Source: CAMFKD01 sp964436955 (GTDB lineage Bacteria > Chlamydiota > Chlamydiia > Chlamydiales > JAJFMA01). Taken from it: a stretch of 64,000 bases of DNA. Under the pieces are notes generated by a model. It made no database searches and had not been told where the DNA came from. It worked only from the letters and a program-made list of their open reading frames with translations. Made by a program: the position numbers and the translations under genes. Positions within the stretch are counted from its first letter, which is position 1; the number at the start of each line of letters is the position of its first letter. The stretch lies in contig CAYTFC010000001.1 of NCBI GenBank assembly GCA_964436955.1, positions 57,679-121,678 of the forward strand. The letters run 5' to 3'. Below, piece by piece: positions 54,348 through 61,108 of this stretch.

Positions 54348-55447
54348 GGCACCACCCTAAGATACATCGTGTCCAAAATAACAGCGGCAGCAAAACAAAT
54401 AAGTCCACATGCGACAAATATCGTCCACAATGGCACTACGCGATGTGCGCCTTCCTTTACTAGCGCTTCCTGATCTACAGGAAGGGTGCTTTTCTCGAGA
54501 GCGTCAATCTTACTGTAGATATCAGGAATAGCGTCATAAGACTCGGCCAAGAAGAATTTGCCTCCTGTAATATCTGCAACACGGTTTAGTAGATTTCGAT
54601 GCGGCTCGAACTCTGGCAGAGCAAGCGAAGGCTCGATATCCACGATATAAAGCTTGATCCCCTGATCCGCGGCAAAACGCGCAGCATCCTCCATCCCTAT
54701 TGTACGCATCCAGTTACCCTTATCTAGTTCGCTTGGGCTTTGGAAGCCGTCGGTAACCAAAATGATGACGTTGCTGTTAATTGTGTAGGCCGGCCGCTGG
54801 TTCTTGGGCAGCTGTTCTCCAAAATGTCGCGTCGCAACTATTGTGCCAGCCGTTTTGTAAATAGCATAACCAATGCCCGTACCGTCGATGGACTCGTCCT
54901 TGACAACTTGCACCTTGTGCAACTGATCCAAAATGGCCTGTCTATCTAAAGTTAATGGCGCTAAAATGTTCGCCATGCGTGCAAAAGTGACCAGTCCTAT
55001 CAAATCATTAGGACGCCCATCGATGAAAGATTCGGTTAGCCGCTTCATGAGATCGACTTTGGAGATGAATTCATTTCCAAAAAGAACCTTAGAAGCCATT
55101 GATCCAGAGATGTCCAGCACAAAGTAAAGGGCGATCCCTTCAGTGGGTGTTTTGAGTATTTGCGTTTTGTCATGTCCAGAGAATGCACGAGGAGGAAGTA
55201 GCATGCGTAAGTCTGTTAACCCCAAGGCAAGGAGGATGAGGCAGGCCATGAACAGCTTATCGGGAAGACCAAACCAGCGATTATGAGTGCTTTCACGTCC
55301 CGATATGGGTAGATCCGCCACCTGAGAGTAATAAACATAAGGAGTGCGCTGTCGTTTGCGATAGCGATAGAAAAATGGGGTGAAGATTGCCAATAGCAAT
55401 GCAGCTAGTAATCCCAGACCACTGTAAGTGATGTGTATGCTGCTCAT
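54344..55447 (-). CDS. batA: BatA-like von Willebrand factor A membrane protein
   Basis: 367 residues. The N terminus has one or two helices (YSGLGLLAALLLAIFTPFFY and LFMACLILLALGLTDL) and a VWA domain with MIDAS motif YFVLDISGSMASKVLFGNEF (D-x-S-G-S), followed by LIGLVTFARMANILAPLT and VIILVTDGFQSPSELDKG. The C-terminal helix is WTIFVACGLICFAAAVILD. BatA and BatB are paralogues that usually work together in one complex. ATG 55447 is the first gene of the five-gene minus-strand operon. Its promoter should lie in 55448-55640, shared with the divergent F-box gene. Confidence 0.9.
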   Translation of the reverse strand: MSSIHITYSGLGLLAALLLAIFTPFFYRYRKRQRTPYVYYSQVADLPISGRESTHNRWFGLPDKLFMACLILLALGLTDLRMLLPPRAFSGHDKTQILKTPTEGIALYFVLDISGSMASKVLFGNEFISKVDLMKRLTESFIDGRPNDLIGLVTFARMANILAPLTLDRQAILDQLHKVQVVKDESIDGTGIGYAIYKTAGTIVATRHFGEQLPKNQRPAYTINSNVIILVTDGFQSPSELDKGNWMRTIGMEDAARFAADQGIKLYIVDIEPSLALPEFEPHRNLLNRVADITGGKFFLAESYDAIPDIYSKIDALEKSTLPVDQEALVKEGAHRVVPLWTIFVACGLICFAAAVILDTMYLRVVP

Positions 55448-55645
55448 CTTTGTCGTTTCCCTTGGGCTAAAAAAAAAGCTACAATACGCTCGTTTTCTTG
55501 TCTACTCTAGGAAAAGAAGAGACGAAAGGAACAATCAATAGGTAGGGTAAAAATACATCAATTTTTTAAATTCTTGTTGATTTTTTTTTTAAAAATTCGT
55601 TAATTTGGAACATCAAAAAATAAAATAACGCGAAAGAGAGATAGT

Positions 55646-57229
55646 ATGGAATCACTAGGAACATTTAATCAACTGCCAGCTGAATTACGACGAGTGATAT
55701 TTGAAAATATTGATAAAACAGAGATTCTAAAATGCACTCAAGTTAGTAAACAATGGCGCAAAGAGATCGAGGACACTAGGGCCTTTAAGGATAATTTTGC
55801 ACAGGTAAAACAAGAATACCATAGGTGCTATCCAGCAATGGTTCAAGCACGCAACATAGGAACAGCAATGGCGCTAGGCATAACCATGCTGGGTATTACT
55901 TCTCTCGCCACTTCTCCTAAGCGCGTCCCCCGATTGGTACCTGGCATCCTCATTAGTGGAGGCATTTCTGGCGCTGTTTATGCCCTTGGCTGTGAAGTAG
56001 AAAGATACAAAATAAAAACATTTTTTACAAAGACCGGCATAGGAGCATTGACTTTTACCATCTCAAATATCTCTCAGGCGATAAAACCTTCCCGTTTGTT
56101 TTCGAATAAACACAATTTAACAGCTATAACATTCAACCAAATATGTTCGAGCTTTGTCAGCTACGCTACGTCAGAAACGCTTAGAAATTCCCTATTACCC
56201 AGTCTCAAAGATTCAGCCATTCATTTGGTTGGTTCGTTATGCGGCTCTTTCACTGTAGGACTCATAGATCAGTGTTTCAAGGGATCATCACAAAGTCTGC
56301 TCAAACTCTTTGGTAGGCAGTTTATGATGGGCTCTACCCTTGCAGGCATTGAGCATACAACCAAGGCCGTACTTACAAATAAAACCTGGGATAAAAGGAT
56401 GGTCACAGACCTGGTAGGTCAAATGGTCTTTGCTGGAACCCTTAGGGGAGTGATAGCTATTGCAGAGAATCAATGCCAACAGGAAATTTTACGACGCAGG
56501 TTAAAAATCCTAAATAAGGCCCCCGATCGCTTAAAAGAACTTGAAAACTCATTACAAAAACATATTAAACAACACTATAAACAGGTGATAAGTCATTTCG
56601 GGCCGCAAGTGAATGAACTACTACAAAACGGTTGGACTCCCAAAGGACTTTCTAAAGTTGAATTTATTGCAGCTACAGAATTGCTGGCAACAGAAGGCCA
56701 ATTGGAATTTATATCTCCCGAAGGAGAATGTCAGGTTTTAAGTGACCCCACACTTGTTAACGCTTGGAATAATATTGTAAAGGAGCAAGAGGCGTTGATT
56801 AGTAATCAGAACACCTATATCGAAACGATGGACAAAATAAAATACGAGTGTAGCGCATTCGTCAATTATGCCCTATCACACGGTCTTGGTTTTGAAGAAG
56901 GAACTTTTCAAAACAAAGGTGATGTTTTTCGCCATCTATACGAAGGAGGTGTCCTTCATGTTTATGAGCCAGCACCTATTCCACCAATAGATATAAAAAC
57001 ATCTGTCCATCACTACGATGTCCCACATGACTATGCCCATAGAAATTTAATAGAACACTATCTTCTTAATGACTATGTGATTAAAGACAACTGCAACGGA
57101 AACGTAGACGCCATGCTAAACCTTCTACATAGGGATGGCAAGCTAGTGTTCTACATCAAGCATACACTTGCAGCTGCGGGCTGTAAAATCAGGTATGATT
57201 CAAATATTTACTATGATGAATCTTATTAG
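55646..57229 (+). CDS. F-box protein, putative host-directed effector
   Basis: 527 residues. The N-terminal 50 residues are an F-box: LPAELRRVIFENIDKTEILK then CTQVSKQWRKEIEDT. The F-box binds Skp1 and recruits targets to the host SCF ubiquitin ligase. Bacteria have no SCF, so the protein must act inside a eukaryotic cell. Residues ~75-290 are hydrophobic and Gly-rich (TAMALGITMLGITSLATS, LVPGILISGGISGAVYAL), possibly membrane-associated as in Inc proteins. A helical part follows. The C-terminal ~170 residues include YECSAFVNYALSHGLGFEEG and VHHYDVPHDYAHRNLIEHYL, not recognisable as a known domain. GAGAGA precedes ATG 55646. The gene is divergent from batA and has AT-rich composition. Confidence 0.8.
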   Translation: MESLGTFNQLPAELRRVIFENIDKTEILKCTQVSKQWRKEIEDTRAFKDNFAQVKQEYHRCYPAMVQARNIGTAMALGITMLGITSLATSPKRVPRLVPGILISGGISGAVYALGCEVERYKIKTFFTKTGIGALTFTISNISQAIKPSRLFSNKHNLTAITFNQICSSFVSYATSETLRNSLLPSLKDSAIHLVGSLCGSFTVGLIDQCFKGSSQSLLKLFGRQFMMGSTLAGIEHTTKAVLTNKTWDKRMVTDLVGQMVFAGTLRGVIAIAENQCQQEILRRRLKILNKAPDRLKELENSLQKHIKQHYKQVISHFGPQVNELLQNGWTPKGLSKVEFIAATELLATEGQLEFISPEGECQVLSDPTLVNAWNNIVKEQEALISNQNTYIETMDKIKYECSAFVNYALSHGLGFEEGTFQNKGDVFRHLYEGGVLHVYEPAPIPPIDIKTSVHHYDVPHDYAHRNLIEHYLLNDYVIKDNCNGNVDAMLNLLHRDGKLVFYIKHTLAAAGCKIRYDSNIYYDESY

Positions 57230-57255
57230 TCTGTTTGGCTACCAAGTTGACAGTA

Positions 57256-57313
57256 CTATACTACGTGCGGTCTGAAATGGTGAAATTGGACCATGCGAAA
57301 TCCCCGGGTATAA
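57256..57313. repeat. Diverged copy of the CTATACCACGCG palindromic element
   Basis: CTATACTACGTGCGGTCTGA and AATGGTGAAATTGGACCATG followed by CCCCGGGTATA align with the element at 17498-17559 but have lost perfect pairing. It follows the F-box gene stop by about 26 bases. Confidence 0.6.
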
Positions 57314-57316
57314 TTG

Positions 57317-57347
57317 TCAAAAAAAAGGCCACCCGGATCGGGTGGCC
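57317..57347 (-). terminator. Strong Rho-independent terminator (minus strand)
   Basis: GGCCACCCG (57327-57335), loop GAT, CGGGTGGCC (57339-57347): nine GC-rich pairs. On the minus strand the stem is followed by a run of about eight T (plus-strand A-tract up to 57326), the classic form. It ends transcription coming from the right, 22 bases beyond the stop of the small gene at 57369. It probably also stops readthrough from the F-box gene. Confidence 0.85.
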
Positions 57348-57368
57348 TACAAAGTTTTGTTATTTCCC

Positions 57369-57578
57369 TTAAAAGGAAACGGTGATTTTTCCCGTAATAC
57401 AAACGACTTCTTCAGTTGTCTGCTGCGCATCCGCTAGGAAAACATCTTCAACAGTTACCGCTTGCTTGAGGCTACGAAATGGAAAAGTAGGGCCAAAGGT
57501 TAGGCGTTTAGCAACCTTTAGCGCCTGCTCTTCACCTTCGAGCATCTCAAAGGCAAGCGAGCTTGTCGTTGCACTCAC
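57369..57578 (-). CDS. Small protein of unknown function
   Basis: 69 residues starting at GTG 57578 (VSATTSSLAFEMLEGEEQAL), ending VEDVFLADAQQTTEEVVCIT plus GKITVSF. GGTGGAGA lies about 12 bases upstream, a slightly distant ribosome site. There is no membrane segment or known motif. That a near-perfect terminator follows 22 bases after the stop argues that the reading frame is really transcribed. It could also be the 3' end of an older, longer gene, because upstream in-frame sequence is not clearly non-coding. Function unknown. Confidence 0.5.
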   Translation of the reverse strand: MSATTSSLAFEMLEGEEQALKVAKRLTFGPTFPFRSLKQAVTVEDVFLADAQQTTEEVVCITGKITVSF

Positions 57579-58153
57579 AAATATTTATTCTCCACCTGTC
57601 CCTGCGAGGACAGCTGCGGGATCATACTTTATCGGTAAATCGAGCCTTAAACAACAATTGCGAACTCCTCCAAGTTGAACTGCGTCAAGATCGCACCCTT
57701 TATGGTCCCGATCTCGGAAGTTGCTTTCTATCTAACCTTGCGATTCCCCAATCACAACGGCAAGCATGCAGTCAGTTATTATATTAGTTCGTACGCTCTG
57801 CGATAGCTCGGATGGTTTGCTAACAACTTCCATTTCGGGTGGCCCATTAAAGGCACTTATCATTCACCGTGTACAGTACGCTCCTTACAAAGTTTTCAAT
57901 CTCAACAGTTTGGTCCGAAAACCATTCCATGAGTTCATTGTCTAATCAAAATAAAATTTCTAAATTCCCAAAATTTGTGGCTACGAGCGATAATGCCTAA
58001 TTCACCTCCTCAAGGGCTCTTATGTTCCACCGTTATTGGGTTGGTGCCTCAGTGGTTCAAACGTTTCTCCAAGACCATCTGAGGCGTAATCATAGCGTTA
58101 TACTACGATCTAATTGCCACTTTATGGCAACATTCACAAAAAGTACAAACCTT
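57579..58153. other. Gene-poor stretch
   Basis: About 575 bases with no convincing gene. A 74-codon plus-strand frame starting at TTG 57563 lacks a ribosome site and resembles chance. I looked for tRNA-like folds around 58030-58080 and found no cloverleaf. Short sequence similarity to known repeats in this window is absent apart from GGTGGCCC near 57839. It may contain decayed coding sequence or an unrecognised RNA feeding the terminator at 57317-57347. Confidence 0.4.
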
Positions 58154-58981
58154 TTATCTGAGCGCTTTCTTACGTGCTTCTATATAATCAATAAGATTTA
58201 ACTTACCGGTCTTAAAAGTCCCAGCTACACGCGCAAAAGCTTCTCGGTCGATCGGACCGACCTTAGGACTATCGCTTTGCAGCCCTGCGATACGCTGAAG
58301 TTCTTGCCAAGCGATAAGTTCTCCTTCCACATTCGTAAGGCGCTGTTGCAGCATCGCCTGACGAATAAGATTGGAAATAAATAATACATCACCAAAGCCT
58401 CGTACTTGAGGCTCACGATTCCCAGCTAGGGATTCATTCATTTTTTTGCCAAGAAACTCGGAGCGCTTGAGCGCATCGGCATAACTGGCATCTGCAATTA
58501 AGAGCGAAGTTTTCGAGAAGTCTTCGTAGAATGGCAAATTCTCTTTGGTCAATTCCTGAAGAGCCTTTTGCCCATATTGCAACGCCATCTTCATGTCACC
58601 TAAGCGAAGGAATGTCTGCGTAATCAAGCCGTTATACCGCGCGCCTAATTCAGGATGGCGCTCCATAATTTCTTTAAGCTGCACAAAGGAAGGGCTATTG
58701 GAAGGATCTGTGACATCTGCGCCAATCGTACTAAATTCTCGGTAGGAAACAGTGGCCTGAAGATAATCAGCTTCATCTGCACCTGCTGTACGATAGCTCC
58801 ATACATACAATGCAATCAGCAGCAGAATGATGCCTGCACCGGTATAAAGCACTGTGGAGCCATGTTCTTGGACCCAATGAGCAATCCGATCGGCCATGGG
58901 TTCTTGAAAAACCTGCTCAGAGTCATTTTGCGGCACATGAGCTGCTTGCGATTTCTTTCGCGTCTTTTCCACCCTCGACAC
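58154..58981 (-). CDS. Membrane-anchored TPR-like protein (YfgM-like)
   Basis: 275 residues from GTG 58981, preceded by CAGGACGGGA. The basic cytosolic N terminus (MSRVEKTRKKSQAAHVPQND) is followed by one hydrophobic helix (VLYTGAGIILLLIALYVWSY, ~40-60). A helical periplasmic part then follows with TPR-like pairs (GARYNGLITQTFLRLGDMKM, ALQYGQKALQELTKEN, ASYADALKRSEFLGKKMNES). This layout is that of YfgM, a partner of periplasmic chaperones and of the SecYEG-linked PpiD. Similarity beyond layout is not proven. It diverges from the ParB-like gene with a 77-base spacer between starts. The C terminus (LIDYIEARKKALR) is basic. Confidence 0.65.
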   Translation of the reverse strand: MSRVEKTRKKSQAAHVPQNDSEQVFQEPMADRIAHWVQEHGSTVLYTGAGIILLLIALYVWSYRTAGADEADYLQATVSYREFSTIGADVTDPSNSPSFVQLKEIMERHPELGARYNGLITQTFLRLGDMKMALQYGQKALQELTKENLPFYEDFSKTSLLIADASYADALKRSEFLGKKMNESLAGNREPQVRGFGDVLFISNLIRQAMLQQRLTNVEGELIAWQELQRIAGLQSDSPKVGPIDREAFARVAGTFKTGKLNLIDYIEARKKALR

Positions 58982-59058
58982 TCCCGTCCTGAGTAGTTTA
59001 ATTCTATTGCCAAATGGAATATTATAATGTTCCTATCTCTAGAAGTAAAGAGCAAAAC

Positions 59059-59586
59059 ATGAGTGATCTACATGATGATGACTTGGCGGAATTGAGAAAG
59101 ACATCGCTTAATCCGCTGGAAGTGGCTCGTAAATTAAAAGATTGTGTGGCTCGCGCTGGCATGACTCAGCGGGAACTCGCAAACCTGACCCACAAAAAGC
59201 GGTCTACGATAGCCAACTATTTACGGTTGCTTTCCCTTCCTAAGACCATTCAAAAGAGTCTTGAAACTGGCAAACTTTCTAGCGGCCACGCCAAAGCATT
59301 ACTAAGCTTGACGAATGCAGCCCAACAAGAACTGCTTCACCGCGAAATCATTCGAGAAAGCCTTACTGTACGACAGACCGAGCAGCGCGCCCGCACTTTT
59401 TGTTCATCACCTATGATCTCAGACGAGGCGCTTCATTTGAAACATCTGGAATCGCAAATTCAACAAATAATCGGAACAAAAGTAGAATTAAAAGGCAGCG
59501 GCGCCAGGGGGCAGCTCACCCTCTACTATCAAGACTTAGACGAACTTGACCGCATTTTGGGTTGTTTAGGTATTCACCACCTCTAA
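59059..59586 (+). CDS. ParB-like DNA-binding protein lacking the N-terminal domain
   Basis: 175 residues from ATG 59059 (AAAGAG upstream, TATAAT at 59023-59028). The frame opens at 59014, but that ATG overlaps the -10 region. NPLEVARKLKDCVARAGMTQ followed by RELANLTHKKRSTIANYLRL and LSSGHAKALLSL is the ParB/KorB helix-turn-helix core that recognises parS-type sites. The usual N-terminal ParB/sulfiredoxin (CTP-binding) domain and GERR motif are missing; only about 20 acidic residues precede the HTH. The C terminus (LKHLESQIQQIIGTKVELKG to LDELDRILGCLGIHHL) has the dimerisation layout of ParB. It could be an adaptor or a regulator rather than a CTP-dependent partition clamp. No parA lies beside it. 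Confidence 0.75.
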   Translation: MSDLHDDDLAELRKTSLNPLEVARKLKDCVARAGMTQRELANLTHKKRSTIANYLRLLSLPKTIQKSLETGKLSSGHAKALLSLTNAAQQELLHREIIRESLTVRQTEQRARTFCSSPMISDEALHLKHLESQIQQIIGTKVELKGSGARGQLTLYYQDLDELDRILGCLGIHHL

Positions 59587-59953
59587 TTTTTTCTCGTTCT
59601 GCCGCTGAAGGCGCCTAGACATAGCAGCTGATCAAATTCAAGACTTATGCGGCAAGTTTTGGTAGCAATCAGGGTCCTAGGTACTTTTTGCGGAACTCTA
59701 TAGATATGAGAACGCTAGTCCATCATATGGCCTTAGAACAATCTACCAAAACATTCCACATACAACCATTCCTGTTTTAATTTAAAATCTCACTAAGTTA
59801 TTTATGTTTTTAAAGATAATGAAATGCAATTACATTTACATCAAATCAGAATAGATAGTTGGCTATATCTGAGACGAGACGAGTATGCTCTTGATAATTA
59901 ATTATCTACCGTTTATTATCCACGTCTTTTTATGTAGCCAAGTGTTCAAAACA
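59587..59953. other. Intergenic stretch with a repeat-related segment
   Basis: No gene found. GGTAGCAATCAGGGTC at 59661-59676 is the exact reverse complement of 16 bases at 20740-20755 and 63904-63919. Its frame reads VLVAIRVLG, similar to the truncated protein at 20481-20747 (VAIRVLD), then stops. The rest (59700-59880) is AT-rich and probably contains the dprA promoter. Confidence 0.5.
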
Positions 59954-61078
59954 ATGAGACGCAACGATTTGCAATCAGTAGTAGACGATGAGGTACGGGC
60001 GTTGGTCGTTCTTGCACATACGCCTCTATTGGGATCCATCAAGATCCGCCTCATGCTGCGCCACTTCGGTTCGGCGGTAGTTGCGGCGGCTTGTGACCCG
60101 GCAGAACTTGCAGATCTTCCTGGTTTTGGCTCTACGATCATGCAAGCTTTTCGTTACGCGAGGCAAAAACAGCCTTGGCAGCAAACATTAGAGTTGGCTG
60201 AAAAGCACTCTATTCATATTTTGCCATTCACTGATCCGGGGTATCCCCAAGGTCTACTGGACCTCGTCGACTTTCCTGTTGTACTCTATATTAAAGGACA
60301 GCTTACCAAATACCATCATAGCTTAGCTGTTGTAGGAACGCGCCAGGCTTCCTTGTATGGCATGGAAATGGCGTATAGGCTATCACTGGATTTGGCCCAC
60401 AGAGGATTCACTATTGTCAGCGGCCTGGCACGCGGTATCGATACACAGGCTCACCGCGCTGCACTAGTAGCTAAACGACGTACTGTTGCCGTCATAGGGT
60501 CAGGCTTACTGAATATTTATCCTCACGAAAATGCGCGTTTATCAGAGGAGATCGCAGTTGATGGTGCTCTCGTTAGTGAGTTTCCTCCAACCACACCACC
60601 AGATCGCCAGAATTTTCCGCAACGCAATCGCTTGGTCGCGACCATGACGCACGGCACATTGCTTGTGGAAGCTCCTTACAAAAGTGGCGCAATGATCACG
60701 ATGCACCGCGCTTTGAGTCATCAACGCCCTCTGTTTGCTCTGCCTGGACGCGTGGACGTGGATAGCTTTCGCGGAAACCACGCCTTAATCAAAGTTGGAA
60801 AGGCAACGTTGATAGAAAATGCAGACGATATTGCATCAACATTCTCCGACTTGTTCCCGGCACGCCCCGCGACAGTAAAGGCAACGCAGTTTCCCATTCC
60901 TCTGGATCAGTCAGAAAAAGAATTATTGGAACAATTTCCCTCAGAGGAAGTCTCCATTGACGATCTGATGCAAAAAACACAGCTCCCTATCGCAAAATTA
61001 AATGTTCTGTTAATGAGTTTATTATTAAAGAAGATCATCAGGGAATTTCCTGGAAAACTTTATAAAAGAATCAGTTAG
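59954..61078 (+). CDS. dprA: DNA-processing protein DprA
   Basis: 374 residues from ATG 59954 (MRRNDLQSVVDDEVRALVVL). The frame opens at 59885, but the extra 23 residues are hydrophobic and foreign to the family. DprA loads RecA onto incoming single-stranded DNA in natural transformation. The N terminus has a helix-hairpin-helix (FGSAVVAAACDPAELADLPG). The Rossmann-like core is intact: LAVVGTRQASLYGMEMAYRL, GFTIVSGLARGIDTQAHRAA, TVAVIGSGLLNIYPHENARL, LVSEFPPTTPPDRQNFPQRN and ALPGRVDVDSFRGNHALIKV. A C-terminal winged helix follows (SEEVSIDDLMQKTQLPIAKL). topA starts 31 bases downstream, so the two are probably one operon. It supports the view that this lineage has DNA uptake capacity. Confidence 0.95.
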   Translation: MRRNDLQSVVDDEVRALVVLAHTPLLGSIKIRLMLRHFGSAVVAAACDPAELADLPGFGSTIMQAFRYARQKQPWQQTLELAEKHSIHILPFTDPGYPQGLLDLVDFPVVLYIKGQLTKYHHSLAVVGTRQASLYGMEMAYRLSLDLAHRGFTIVSGLARGIDTQAHRAALVAKRRTVAVIGSGLLNIYPHENARLSEEIAVDGALVSEFPPTTPPDRQNFPQRNRLVATMTHGTLLVEAPYKSGAMITMHRALSHQRPLFALPGRVDVDSFRGNHALIKVGKATLIENADDIASTFSDLFPARPATVKATQFPIPLDQSEKELLEQFPSEEVSIDDLMQKTQLPIAKLNVLLMSLLLKKIIREFPGKLYKRIS

Positions 61079-61108
61079 GGAAATTACCCTGCAGGAGCCC
61101 GTTTTAGA

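Noticed and set aside
56850..56900. NlpC/P60 catalytic Cys (ECSAFVNYAL) in the F-box protein
   Set aside because: It resembles the Cys motif, but I could not place the following catalytic His segment, so no enzyme call was made.
57563..57787. 74-residue plus-strand gene starting at TTG
   Set aside because: No ribosome site, rare start codon and no recognisable protein features.
58030..58080. tRNA-like sequence with GGTTCAAAC
   Set aside because: No acceptor or anticodon stems can be paired around it.
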